Assembly: GCA_949592205.1 (NCBI GenBank)
Contig: CATIUR010000001.1
Coordinates: forward strand, 333,132,250-333,196,249
Length of the DNA stretch: 64,000 nt
Direction: 5' to 3'
Origin: Helichrysum umbraculigerum
Taxonomy: Eukaryota > Streptophyta > Magnoliopsida > Asterales > Asteraceae
Position numbers and translations under genes: made by a program. This document shows, in pieces, positions 1 through 10,353 of this stretch. Every line of letters starts with the position of its first letter. Positions within the stretch are counted from its first letter, which is position 1. A model generated the notes under the pieces. It did not search any database, was not told where the DNA came from, and was given only the letters and a program-made list of their open reading frames with translations.

Positions 1-1032
1 CTCGCCAATTATGGAGAACCAGAGCCCAGCACTCTTCGGAGAAACATTCGAGCATTCTCTGATCTGCTTCAAGAACAACTCACCAGAGAAGCTCGACAGC
101 GAGAAAGACCCAACTACCCGATGGGAGAAATCGAATTCTAAGGAAACCAAAGGCAAATATACCAAAAAGTATATTGTGCCTTAGCCGGATCAGCTTTTCC
201 GTACTCATCAAGTCAAAAGGCTATTCTTGCATCAATGAGAACCAATCTAGAAAGAGCCACCGGGAACCCCAGAAGTTATGCCGACATTAGAATGGTGGGA
301 GATCTTAGAACTCTTCTAGATCTCATCGAAACTGGAGAACACCTCACAGCCTCAGAGAACTGCAGGATCGTCATTCAATCCGCCATTGGGCACCACGTTG
401 AACTAATAATTGATGAGCTAAACGAGCTAGCCTATGAAGAGGAAACTCATGAGGTACCGAGATTCATCCCGCACATGTCACAAATCAATTTAGCCACTTA
501 TGTGACAACTCGGCTGCGTGGAATGTACCAAGAAGAAGACATAGAACTCGACGTCTATCGAAATGGATATCGCGAGATATTCAGCAAGCTAATCTATATC
601 TTCACCGACTCGGACTTTCCCTTCAACCGTGAGCAACATAAACTCATCAGACAAGTATGCCAAGCAACTAGATCTTTAGGAGGAGACCCTTTGGCTAATG
701 ACTTTGAAGAAGTGAAAACCGAATTCATGGCTTTAATCGCCTCGATAGGAAGAAACCACCCACAGCGTGAAATTGTTCGAACTCACACATGCACTCGAAT
801 TGACCCTAACAGACCAGTCACAAGGGCAGTTCGATACATCTGCTATGGAATGGAAATCCTCGACCGACTCGCCACCGATCACTTCAAAAGCTTCAGAATG
901 CTATCCACCAACCCACCAACTCTCATTGCTGACATGATAGAGCAATTCCTACAATACTATCCACCACGATACTCTCTACCAAGAAACCACAGTGACCACG
1001 CCACCACTACGGATGCATCAAGCATCATCTGA
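1..1032 (+). pseudogene. Unrecognised ORF at the pol-terminus position of element A, one in-frame stop
   Basis: One reading frame is open from base 1 (it enters from outside the window) to TGA at 1030-1032, apart from a TAA at 139-141. After the TAA the same frame continues without a break, and the longest ATG-started piece is 265 codons from 235. The product looks mainly alpha-helical and charged, with stretches such as LRTLLDLIETGEHLT and LIIDELNELAYEEE. I see no zinc knuckle, DTGA/DLGAS protease motif, RT or integrase motif, signal peptide or membrane segment. It ends 14 bases before the hairpin and GCGCTT block that follow pol in B and C, so it occupies the place where pol should end. I do not recognise the family; an env-like or element-specific accessory protein, or a diverged gag, are possible. 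Confidence 0.5.
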
Positions 1033-1046
1033 AGAAAAAAAGAACT

Positions 1047-1064
1047 AAGTCGAGCTCTCGACTT
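1047..1064 (+). other. Conserved hairpin just after the last ORF (element A)
   Basis: Perfect 8-bp stem AAGTCGAG/CTCGACTT with a 2-base loop, followed by AAAAAAGCGCTTCTCGGGAGG-like sequence. The equivalent positions in B (29702-29719), C (49097-49114) and, imperfectly, D (17051-17068) also form a stem after the final ORF. Confidence 0.55.
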
Positions 1065-1391
1065 TAAAAAAGCGCTTCTCGGGAGGAAACCCGTGTTTTT
1101 ACATTTCTGCAATTTTACTTTCCAAGAAGTGATGAAATCTCCGACTATCTTTCACACTCGAATCATACAAAGAATGCTCTAGCTTGCAAGGAAGCATCAA
1201 CAACCGAAGAATAGTATATCCGACATGTTCACACTCACGAGACCAATCACAAGAAGACTTGATCAAGAATGCACCAAAGAAGACAAAGACCGGCAGATGC
1301 AACCAAAGGAATACTGCAACTACCGGGGAGTACTTCTATACCGTTCTCTTTCATTCGTTTTAAATATGCCATATCCACTATGCTTATCACT

Positions 1392-1524
1392 AAGTGTGGG
1401 ATTCAAGCCCAATACACACCGCTACAAGAATGCTTCTTAGATGTTTCAAATTTCTAAGTGTGGGATTTTACCCCAGTCAGAGCTTAGAATAACATCGAGG
1501 ACGATGTTCCTGTAAGTGTGGGAT
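1392..1524 (+). repeat. Three AAGTGTGGGAT motifs plus hairpin, 3' UTR of element A
   Basis: AAGTGTGGGAT occurs at 1392-1402, 1456-1466 and 1514-1524. Just before the third copy, AACATCG-AGGA-CGATGTT (1491-1508) can fold into a 7-bp stem. The same motifs and hairpin position are found in B, C and, less well preserved, D. The motif resembles the polypurine-tract neighbourhood next to the 3' LTR of B and C. The rest of 1033-1854 shows no gene. Confidence 0.6.
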
Positions 1525-1854
1525 AGCAGTAGTTGCACTACTGTAGAATGGATGATGGTATATTCTTGATTCTAGAATCGTTGCTCTTTAAGACCGCCTT
1601 GCTCCAAAAAGTAAACAAAATTTTTCAAAATTAAGCTGAAAATGAAAAATTTTAGACGAAGAACGATTTACTTTGAGGAATAAGGACGAATAAAATATAA
1701 ATTCTTTTGAAAAACCGGTTTAAAAATCCCATAAAGAGCATCGCATGACTAAGCACACAACAAACCAACTTTCGATTCGTGAGGTATCTTGAGCCATATG
1801 AAAAGCATTCACTTTTAATGCTTCACTTTTTCGATTCTTGAGTGTGCCGATGTA

Positions 1855-4389
1855 TGTAACACCCCCAAATTTAATGATTTGCGGAAGCACGATTTGGGTG
1901 TTACTGATCAATAACAAAGCACAAAGATATATAGTAAACGACTCTATATGCGTCGTTTTAACAAAATATATTAATAATGAAATGTTTACAACATTTATAG
2001 CTTTACATAGCTCGAGTTTGAATAAAGGAGATTTCAGTACATAAGTACTTGTACAAAATATACTAATGCAAGAAAATCTCAATCGTCTGTATGCTGACTC
2101 GAGCTAGAAGTCCTGAAGCAGAAATAACCTACTGCTTGGTACCTGCGATACATGCTAAATGGGTCAGCTAAAGATGGTGAGCTCACATGTTTTAAATCAA
2201 GTAATATAGTATGAACCGCAAGATTTAATAATGATTGAATTGCATCCAGCAATTGATAATGTATATGTATACAGCCATGAGCACATAGTTGAGCTTAACT
2301 CGAGGGCCGGGTCCCCTAAAGAGAATTCCGGGCGAGGTGCCTCCACGAATGCCTAATCAACATTCGTCTTCCCAAATATTAGTACGTCCGTTTACCCGGT
2401 TAGTGCTTGCTAACCCGAACGAGGAGGGTCAATCCTATATGGTACCATATACTAATATTCACGCTACAACGTATTAACAACTATGCTGACGGAGGACTTT
2501 AAATGATTAGTTGTGAAAAACTCATGTAGTATATGAAATGTTTGTACTTGCGTTCACATGTTAAAAATGAGCAATATATCACACCCCTGAGTAAAACAGT
2601 AAAAAGAGGGGCTATGAGACTCACCTGAGTCTAGTGAGTTTAACTTAATAAACTTGAGTTGATTAGCCGAGTAATGAAGTCCAAAGACTTGTAACCTGAG
2701 GGTGTCCACGACACGCGATGGTTATAAACATGATTGGGTATCTCAAAAGATCACCCTTGTAGTTGTTACACAACTATATATATGTCCAAATTACTACGAT
2801 TTGGTTGATTTGTTAAGTGTTTGAAAACGTGTACGGCCCGTTGGTGATTAATTGTAATAATAATCCTGATGTTATCACATTGATTTCGAAGTGTTATACT
2901 TGAAAAGTATATTTCATTATGTTTGAAAAGTTGTATCATATAAGCGTTTTGAAGTCATACAAGTTTGGCACTTAGTGAGAAATGTGCTTACGGAATCTAA
3001 GTACGGAGGTCCGGGGGCAGCGCCCCTGGCGGGGTCCAAGGGGCTGGCCCCTGGCTGGGGTCGAGATGCCAGGTCAGCTCGAAAAATTTTTATTTCTACT
3101 ATATTGCTTTGGTGAAAAACGCATCTGGGATCTGAATTCGGGTAAAATCGAGTGATAAATTTTGAGTCTCGACACTTAGTAAAAATATGAGTTTTCTGTG
3201 TTTTGCGACACAATATGCGACACAAAAGTTTGTCATGCGACACAAGGGTTGTGTCGCATAGAAATGCGACACAATATCTATACGACACAAGGGTTGTGTC
3301 GCATAGATGCGAGATGCTGATTCAACAGCGACATAGTAATTGTGTTGTATGAAATATACGACATAAGATGTGACACAACGTTGTGTCGTAAACAGTACGA
3401 CACAAATGGGTTTATACGACACTAGGTGCGACATAACAGGCAAAATACGACACAACATGCGACACAAGGCTTGTGTCGCATTGAAGAACACCAGCCCAGA
3501 AAGTCCGACTGTCGAGATTTTTCCGGCCAAAAACCCAATTCAAACCCGTTTTTAAGCTATAAAATCGTGTTCTACACTTTGTAATGGACATATATAAGTT
3601 ATATAAACAACTAACAAGTGAAAATACTAAGAATCGAGAGGTTTCGGGATTTTGTCAGAAACTTACAAAGTGGCGAAATGGAAATCCGGAAAGATAGAAG
3701 TGTAGATCGTTGCGAGGTGGTCGTGAATCTCTAAAAATCTTGGTGATCCGAGTGCGTATAAGGGTGTTAATTTGCGATTTTAGTGAATGTGGTGTTTTTG
3801 GAGAATTGAGAGAAAAGAGAGTAAGAGAGAGAGAGAGAGGGATAAGTAAAAATGAGGAAAAAGAAGGTGGGAGGTGGAGGTTATCCTCCACTTTCAGTCT
3901 TCGCCCCGCGCTCCGCGTGGTGTTCGTTTTCTCCGTCATTTAACGTTTTAATAAATATTTAGCGCGTTAATTATCCATTTTAAAATACGAATTTTGTTTA
4001 ATAATTTAATTAAATTATTTTACCGATTATCTAATAATTTAAAGATTTAGAATGTGATTTAGATAATTTGCGTACTTTTGTTGTTAATTAGGTAAATTTC
4101 AATTGTACGAAGCGGGACAACTTTGGGTAATACATTTAAACAGTAGTTTGGACCCAGTAATGTTTTCAGAAAATGTTTTATATTTAAATATAAATTGTGT
4201 CACCAACGTCCGTATTTATGGAACCGAAATACATTCGATTTAAATTGCGTACGATTTAATCAAATCGCATTTTCGTATATATTCAACAATATATATTTCG
4301 ATATATTAATTAGCCAAACACAGAACTAATTACATGTATTAACATATGATTAGGCACTAATTACTAGTCCTAATTTGGCGGGTGTTACA
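1855..4389 (-). repeat. 3' LTR of Tekay-1
   Basis: About 2535 bp bounded by TGTAACACC and GGTGTTACA inverted termini. The right end carries the start of the LTR on the minus strand (TGTAACACCCGCC). Inside are a palindromic GCGACACAA/TTGTGTCGC array (3204-3481), a GA microsatellite (about 3821-3840) and AT-rich sequence at 3940-4370. It is the same family as the solo LTR at 10354-12784 and the Tekay-2 LTRs. Short ORFs inside are not genes. Confidence 0.9.
3204..3481. repeat. Palindromic GCGACACAA/TTGTGTCGC array in Tekay-1 LTR
   Basis: The unit (T)GCGACACAA and its reverse complement TTGTGTCGC(A) recur more than ten times within about 280 bp, in both orientations and often as back-to-back hairpins such as GCGACACAAGGGTTGTGTCGC. 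Many copies are degraded to TACGACA or TGTGACA forms. Confidence 0.9.
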
Positions 4390-4402
4390 TTCTCCCCCTG
4401 TT
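4390..4402 (-). other. Polypurine tract of Tekay-1
   Basis: On the minus strand CAGGGGGAGAA lies directly before the 3' LTR. Tekay-2 has AAGGGGAGAA at the same place (62540-62549). Confidence 0.8.
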
Positions 4403-4423
4403 AGAAGAATTTCGTCCCGAAAT

Positions 4424-5949
4424 TTAGCTCGAGATCGCGGTTGAAGTAGAATCAGTGAAGAGTTGAGGATACTTGAGTCGCATTTGGTCTTCCCGTTCCC
4501 AAATGAATTCCGGACCACGCCGCGAATTCCATCTGACCTTGATGATGGGAATACGACTTTGTTTTAGTTGTTTGACCTCACGGTCCATGATTTCAGCGGG
4601 TTCCTCAACGAAGTTAAGTTTGTTATCGACGCGAATCTCATCGAGTGGTATAATGAGCGTCTCATCAGACAGGCATTTCTTTAAGTTAGAAATGTGAAAG
4701 GTGGGGTGCACGCTGCTGAGTTCGGATGGTAGCTGCAATCGATAAGCTACGGGGCCAATCCGTTCGAGGATCTCAAAAGGCCCGATGTACCTGGGATTTA
4801 GCTTCCCGCGTTTGCCAAAACGGATGACGCCTTTCCAAGGCGATACTTTTAAGAGTACTCGATCCCCAACTTGGAACTAGAGTGGTTTGCGTCTCACGTC
4901 AGCATAACTTTTCTGACGATCACGTGCGGCTTTGAGTCGGTTTTGGATTCCCACAATTTTCTCAGTGGTGGCGTGTATGAGTTCAGGACCCGTGAGTTGG
5001 CTGTCTCCCACGTCGGTCCAACAAATCGGTGATCGGCACTTACGACTGTACAGTGCCTCAAAAGGTGCAGCCTTAATGCTGGCGTGATAGCTGTTATTGT
5101 ACGAGAATTCGCACAACGGTAGATGTCTTTCCCAGTTTATACCGAAATCAACTACGCAGGCGCGTAGCATATCTTCCAGTGTCTAAATGGTTCGTTCACT
5201 TTGGCCATCGGTTTGAGGATGGTACGCGGTGCTCATATTGAGACGAGTACCCAATGCTTTTTGAAGTGACTGCCAAAAGTGAGAAGTGAAGCGGGCATCT
5301 CTGTCGGAGATGATCGAGATTGGAACGCCGTGTTGAGAAACGATTTCCTTGATGTAGATTTGTGCAAGGCGTTCCATTTTATCGTTTTCCTTGATTGCCA
5401 GGAAATGAGCAGATTTGGTGAGACGATCGACGATCACCCAAATGGTATCGCAACCGCTCGACGACTTGGGTAGTTTGGTTATGAAATCCATGGCAATTTG
5501 TTCCCATTTCCATTCAGGGATATCGGGTTGTTGAAGTAAGCCAGAAGGCTTTTGATGTTCGGTTTTGACTTTCGAGCAAGTAAGACACTTGCTGACATAA
5601 GTGGCGATTTCGGATTTCATGTTTGGCCACCAATAAAATTCCTTGATTCCGTGGTACATCTTATCGGATTCTGGATGGATAGAGTATTTGGACTTGTGAG
5701 CTTCATCCATCACCAAGTCTCGCAGGTTCCCGAAACTAGGCAACCAGATTCGGTTTGAGAAATACCTAATCCCGTTAGGTCTGGTTTCGAATTGTTTGTC
5801 AATACCCCGTAAGGCTTCGTTTTTGATGTTTTCAGGTTTCAGGGCTTCGATATGAGCGGTATGAATCTGAATGGTAAGATCGTTGTGAATGGTCATACTG
5901 AGGGCTCGGACTCGAAGTGGTTTTGGTCGTTCCTTTCGACTGAGGGCAT
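4424..5949 (-). pseudogene. Tekay-1 integrase with C-terminal chromodomain (broken)
   Basis: Read leftwards. The N-terminal zinc-binding region is in the piece starting at 5896 (H...H, then CLTCSKV). The core has [15 protein letters not shown] and QTDGQSERT, which supply the D,D,E residues. A TAG at 5183-5185 follows SERTI, a second TAG is at about 4877, and another break precedes the last piece (4424-4738). That last piece ends with HISNLKKCL and a chromodomain-like block ([11 protein letters not shown]...[11 protein letters not shown]...WEREDQM), the mark of chromoviruses. The region would join element DNA to chromatin. A one-base frameshift near 5965 separates it from RNase H. Not functional. 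Confidence 0.9.
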
Positions 5950-7087
5950 CGGCTACAACATTAGCCTTCCCTGGATGTACTTGATCTCACAATCGTAATC
6001 GGTAAGCAACTCGACCCATCGACGTTGCCTCATATTGAGATCCTTCTGATTGAATATATGTTGGAGACTTTTGTGATCGGTAAAGATTGTGCACTTAGTT
6101 CCGTAGAGATAATGTCTCCAGATTTTGCGAGCAAAAACGACAGCTCCAAGTTCGAGATCATGAGTGGTGTAGTTCTTTTCGTGAATTTTCAGCTGTCGTG
6201 AGGCATAGGCAATGACTTTGTCTCGTTGCATCAGCACGCAACCGAGACCTTGGTGAGAAGCATCGTAGTATACCACGAAGTCATCGGTGCCTTCGGGTAA
6301 GGATAGAATTGGAGCACTGCAAAGCTTTTGTTTCAGAAGTTGGAACGCTGAATCTTGTTTATTGGTCCAATCGAACCTTTTGTCCTTCTGAGTCAGTACC
6401 GTGAGTGGTTGAGATATTTTGGAGAAAAATTCGATAAATCGCCGATAGTACCCAGCAAGACCCAAGAATTGACATACTTCAGTTGCAGTGGTGGGTGCTT
6501 GCCAGTCTTTGATAGCCTCGATTTTTGATGGGTCAACGTGAATTCCCTGACTGTCGATCACGTGACCAAGAAATTGAACGGTTTGTATCCAGAACTCACA
6601 CTTAGAGAACTTGGCGTATAGCTCCTCGTGTCTAAGTAGTTCAAGGATGGTTTTGAGGTGTTGCGCATGTTCTTGCTCGTTGCGCGAGTAAATGAGTATG
6701 TCATCGATAAAGACAATGACAAACTTGTCGAGGTAAGGTTTACACACCCGGTTCATGAGGTCCATGAATACAGCTGGTGCGTTGGTTAGACCGAAGGGCA
6801 TCACCTAGAATTCGTAGTGCCCGTAACGAGTTCTGAAAGCAGTTTTTGGAATATCGGTGTCGCGAACTCGTAACTGATGATAGCCTGATCGCATGTCGAT
6901 TTTTGAGTAGAAACTTGAACCCTGAAGTTGGTCGAATAGATCATCAATGCGAGGAAGTGGGTATCGGTTTTTGACGGTCAATTTGTTCAACTCTAGATAG
7001 TCGATGCACATTCGGAATGAACCATCCTTCTTTTTAACAAATAAGACCGGAGCTCCCCAAGGTGCAGAACTCAGTCTAATGAACCCT
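5950..7087 (-). pseudogene. Tekay-1 reverse transcriptase and RNase H (broken)
   Basis: Starts after a frameshift near 7110 with the [15 protein letters not shown] block of RT. Then come [20 protein letters not shown] and, after a TAG at 6805-6807 in place of a CAA/CAG codon, [11 protein letters not shown] and the catalytic FIDDILIYS (the YVDD-type motif). RNase H follows with [23 protein letters not shown] and [11 protein letters not shown]. The frame is lost at about 5955-5970, where the [16 protein letters not shown] block of Tekay-2 is frameshifted. Replication enzyme of the element, now inactive. Confidence 0.92.
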
Positions 7088-8484
7088 CTATCCAGAAGTT
7101 CCTGTAACTGGGAAAAACTCCTGAAGTTCGGATGGGGCTAAACGGTACGGTGCGCGGGCCACCGGTGCGGCACCCAGCACGAGATCGATTGAGAACTCAA
7201 CTTGTCTAGGTGGAGGTAGACCAGGTAGTTCTTCCGGAAAGACTTCGGGAAGGTCTCTAACAATTGGCACATCTTCAAGTCGCTTCTCCTCCGACTTCTT
7301 CTCCGTGATGTGTGCAAGTATTGCAGGGTAACCCTTTCTCAGAAATTTTCGGGTTTTTAAGCAAGAGATGATATTGAGTCTCGTCCCGCCGGTCTCCCCA
7401 TGTATGATCAAGGTTCTACCTACAGCGAGTGGAATGCGGACGATCTTATCGTAACAAACGATTTCAGCTCGGTGTTTGGACAACCAGTCCATTCCAATGA
7501 TGACGTCGAAACTTCCAATTTCAACGGGTACAAGATCGATTGAAAAGGTTTCGTCAGCTAGGTTTAAAGTGCAATTTGGTATCACACTATTGGTTTCTAT
7601 AAGTTTCCCATTTGCTAGCTCTACAATGTACTTAACATCTAAGGCAACAGGAGTGATGTCAAGTAATGGGCAAAAGTCATCGGAGATAAAGCTTCTATCA
7701 GCACCAGTATCAAATAGAACAGAAGCAGTTAAGTTGTTGAGGAGGAACATACCCGAGACCACGTTCGGGTCTTGGCGGGCGTCCCCGGATTTGATGACGA
7801 AGGCTCTGCTTCGGGTGTTGTTGTTGTTGCTGTTGTGGTTGTTGTTGTTGTTGTTGTTATTCTTCAGCTTTGGGCACGTGTCCCTGAAGTGCCCGGGGTT
7901 CCCACACTCAAAGTAGACTTTGGGTGTCCTGGTGTTGTTAGGGTTGTTGTTGGTAGGAGAGTGGCAATCTTTGGTGAGGTGGCCGTTCCTCTTGCAATTG
8001 TTGCAAAAGGGACCACAGGAACCTTCGTGGTGGCGGCTGCACTTGGAACAATAGGGTTTGCTCCCAGTGTAGCCCCGTTTGATGTCTGTGGTGGTGTTGT
8101 AGGCTTTGAAGGTGTCGGGTTTCTTGTTTTGTTGGTTTGGGTGGTTGTTGTGGTAGTCGGACCACTTTCTTTTGTTGTTGTGGGAGGATGAAGTGAGTGG
8201 TTCTGAGCCTTCGCTCATAGCCATGAGGTCTTGGGATAATAGAATTGCACCGTCAATGGTGGTTTGGTTTGAAGAGGCGACGTGCCCCCGAACAGGCTCA
8301 GGAAGACCAAGGATGTACTTCCTGATTTTATCAGGTTCTGTGCTTACCATGGCTGGGCGGAGGGCAGCGAGTTGTTGGAATCTGGTGGTATAACCATCGA
8401 TATCACCACCCTGAACCTTTAGGTTCCAGAACTCCTCGTCCAGCTTTTGGAGTTTGTTGATTGAGCAGTATTTGGCGGTGGTGA
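7088..8484 (-). pseudogene. Tekay-1 gag (C-terminal part) and aspartic protease, 5' truncated
   Basis: The frame is open from about 8484 with a retrotransposon gag domain (EFWNLKVQGGDIDGYTTRF...), so the ATG at 8348-8350 is internal and the true gag start is deleted. Then come zinc knuckles: CNNCKRNGHLTKDC is intact, while the next reads YFECGNPGHFRDTC with Tyr for the first Cys (TGC to TAC). A poly-Asn tract encoded by a GTT/AAC microsatellite (about 7816-7860) separates gag from the protease, whose active site FDTGADRSFIS is intact. IIGMDWLSKH follows as in Tekay-2. The ORF ends by frameshift after RLAPSELQE, before RT. Confidence 0.9.
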
Positions 8485-8496
8485 TCTATTCGACCA

Positions 8497-8556
8497 ATAG
8501 AAGGGTTCAAGTGAGTAAAAAGGAGATCGAATCACATCATTCTTGAACCCTTCTAT
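8497..8556. repeat. 15-bp perfect inverted repeat beside the Tekay-1 deletion junction
   Basis: ATAGAAGGGTTCAAG (8497-8511) and its exact reverse complement (8542-8556) flank a 30-base loop, 9 bases from where Tekay-1 gag similarity ends. Confidence 0.8.
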
Positions 8557-8994
8557 ACACCCCAAAATAAACACGTCATCCCGTACCTACTCAAAAGCAT
8601 CCCTCGAACTTCATAAAGAGTTTCAAAGATGAAAGAAGAAAAGCTACAAGGATACGAAGTCAAAATTACCCAAGAAAACTCGAAGAAAAGAAAGTCAAAT
8701 GGAGAAAAGACTCCTTCCAAGAACCAAAAGAAAAAAAAGGGGCGTCAATCGTCCTGAAAAGTCAAAAACTTCAGCTTTCCAACTTCACAAAAAAAAAAAG
8801 GAAACAAAACCCCCTCTCACATCACCAACACCTCACTCCAAAACCCTACATCACTCCCCTAGAATGATTGTGGCTAGATCGACTTCACGCTCACCCAAAA
8901 GGTAACGATTTGATTCTCGATCAAGCCTATGACGATAAACGATACATGACTGGCGTTCTGAGTGATTGATAAATACTAGAATAGGAAACCCTAA

Positions 8995-9357
8995 GGGTGC
9001 GTTTAGTTGTAGAAAAAAGGAGAGTTTTCCAGAAAATTTTTCCAAGAAAAGTGGAAAAGTGGAAAACGCGTTCAAATTGAAGTTTTTTGAGAAAATTTTC
9101 CAAGAAAATGGAAAATCCACTTTTCCAAAATATAACTTGGAGGTGGAAAACAACTCCATCCCACTTTTCCAAATTTTCCTTTATAAACTTTCCCCCCTCT
9201 TTTCCAAATTTTCCAAGATATTACTAGTTTTCCAAAATACACTTTTCCAACATTTTGAACGCGTTTTCTAAATTTTCAACACTTTTCTAGAAAACTATTT
9301 TCTTTGGAAAATTGGAAATGGAAAATTGTGGAAAATTTTCCAAAACTAAACACACCC
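8995..9357. mobile_element. Tourist/PIF-Harbinger-like MITE, 363 bp
   Basis: Terminal inverted repeats GGGTGCGTTTAGTT (8995-9008) and AACTAAACACACCC (9344-9357) differ at one position. Both ends are flanked by TAA (8992-8994 and 9358-9360). The related sequence in element B (about 32350-32370) runs from AGGAAACCC straight into GATACACTATTGAG, giving an empty site. TIR type and TAA duplication are those of Tourist-like MITEs. The interior is rich in TTTTCCA/TGGAAAA runs and codes for nothing. Confidence 0.9.
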
Positions 9358-10204
9358 TAAACACTTTGAGTGATTGGAGTGACCACCTTGAGAGGATCTC
9401 CTAGTCATGTATCAAAGATCAAAGATCAAAAGCATGCTCCTAAAGATTACAACCTAGCTTTTTCAAAAATCAAATATCTTTATTTTTTCAAAACCCCCTT
9501 TAGTAAAGAGTTCCGTCTTAAAATATTTCATTTTCTGCTTATCTTTAACCATGTTGAAACATGAGTTTGCTTGAGGACAAGCAAAGTTCTAAGTTTGGGA
9601 TACTTGATATCGCGTAAAAAGTCAAGTTTTTACTACCGATATCTCTCTAATTCTGGAACGATTATTGGCATTTTGAACTCAAATATGGTTCAAATCAATG
9701 ACATTATGCCAAGGTGGTCAAAACAAGATTGCACGATAAAAATCAAGCAAAACGGATGAAAAACGAAGATTCCACACACGTTTGAAGATTCAAGGCATCA
9801 AAATGAGATTTCAAGACTAAATACCCTTCACCAACATCCATTCTATCCAAGATGTTCGTTTTCAAAATACGAATCCAACAGAAGAAGAATCAACTAAAAC
9901 GGATGAAGAATGAAGATTATGCGCCCGCCGGAAGATCCAAATGATTTGTATGCGATATCTGGAGTTAGGGACCTCATCTCAGGGGCTATCTTATGTCAAA
10001 ATCTTCGTTTTTGAATTACGAATCCAACAAAAAAATAATCAACTCAAACGGGCGCATAACGAAGAAAAAACGCATGAATCAAGAAACGAAGTAAAAGATG
10101 GTGAAACGGGGCGGGTGGCAACCAGCCGCCGCCGACCACCACCCTGGCGCCTCCGGCCAGCAGCCCCCTGCCCCGGTTTCCTTTTTTGTCTAATTTCCGT
10201 ACCT

Positions 10205-10268
10205 GGTGCGCCTACTTTCCGCGTTGTACAGTACCCGGTGCGCCTACTTTCCGCGTTGTACAGTACCC
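10205..10268 (+). repeat. 32-bp tandem repeat, two copies, upstream of TATA box
   Basis: The unit GGTGCGCCTACTTTCCGCG plus TTGTACAGTACCC occurs twice with period 32, followed by a third partial copy (GGTGCACC). It lies about 70-130 bp upstream of TATAAATAGG, the same relative place as the palindrome arrays of other LTRs here. Confidence 0.85.
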
Positions 10269-10335
10269 GGTGCACCTTTTTACCCGCATTACGCTAATGT
10301 GCACCTCTTGATGCTAATGTGAGCCAAACCTCGCC

Positions 10336-10345
10336 TATAAATAGG
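10336..10345 (+). promoter_or_regulatory. LTR TATA box of element A
   Basis: TATAAATAGG. The solo LTR later inserted just 3' of it, separating the promoter from its transcribed leader. Confidence 0.6.
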
Positions 10346-10353
10346 AGGCATAA

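Larger units (their letters stand above)
1..1854 (+). mobile_element. Element A: Athila-like LTR retrotransposon, 3' internal part (left fragment)
   Basis: This is the downstream internal region of a plus-strand element that begins left of the window. It holds the end of a long ORF, then a noncoding tail with a hairpin (1047-1064), a GCGCTTCTCGGGAGG block and three AAGTGTGGGAT motifs. The same series occurs after pol in elements B and C. The tail from about 1735 aligns by eye with element B near 31357 (the CATCGC...GACTA...GCACA block and the GTGTGCCGATG block). The fragment stops where the Tekay-1 LTR begins at 1855. It resumes at about 8489, and the 3' LTR starts at 9605. Assignment to the Athila-like group is by these shared noncoding blocks, not by pol, which is not seen here. 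Confidence 0.75.
1855..8488 (-). mobile_element. Tekay-1: Tekay/Del-type Ty3-gypsy chromovirus, 5' part deleted
   Basis: Minus-strand element: 3' LTR at 1855-4389, polypurine tract, then integrase with chromodomain, RNase H, RT, protease and part of gag read leftwards from 8484. The 5' LTR, primer-binding site, leader and gag N-terminus are absent. Gag similarity stops near 8484 and sequence assigned to element A follows. The left flank is ATGTA (1850-1854); no matching duplication is seen at the right end, consistent with deletion. Lineage call: protein similarity to Tekay-2, a C-terminal chromodomain, and LTR ends TGTAACACC...GGTGTTACA. Inserted in the 3' UTR of element A. Confidence 0.9.
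8489..9604 (+). mobile_element. Element A, internal 3' end (right fragment)
   Basis: Resumes A after Tekay-1. GATTCTCGATCAAGCCTATG (8911-8930) and the following CATGACTGGC and TAGGAAACCC blocks align with B at 32279-32357. The fragment ends with a GAGTTTGCTTGAGGACAAGC block and TTTGGGATACT before the LTR, matching B and C at the same place. No gene seen. About 500 bp present in B between these landmarks is missing or replaced at the Tekay-1 junction. Confidence 0.7.
9605..10353 (+). repeat. 3' LTR of element A, first part
   Basis: Begins TGATATCGCGTAAAAAGTC after GGGATACT, parallel to B's TGATGTGACCCAAAAAGTC. Interrupted at 10353 by the solo Tekay LTR and resumed at 12785. Contains a tandem repeat (10205-10268) and a TATA box (10336-10345). 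Confidence 0.8.

Noticed and set aside
3204..3481. CRISPR-like or satellite array
   Set aside because: Repeats are short, palindromic, unevenly spaced and inside a plant LTR; no unique spacers of constant length.
7476..8191. Plus-strand ORFs of 139-146 codons rich in Val and Leu
   Set aside because: They are antisense to the Tekay-1 gag-protease frame; hydrophobicity comes from reading the poly-Asn microsatellite in reverse.
8699..8905. 68-codon Lys/Arg-rich plus-strand ORF
   Set aside because: Low-complexity purine-rich 3' UTR of element A, comparable to the purine tract in B at 31983-32046.
10039..10297. ORFs on both strands rich in Pro and Arg near 10.1-10.3 kb
   Set aside because: They lie in the GC-rich promoter part of element A LTR and reflect the 32-bp tandem repeat.
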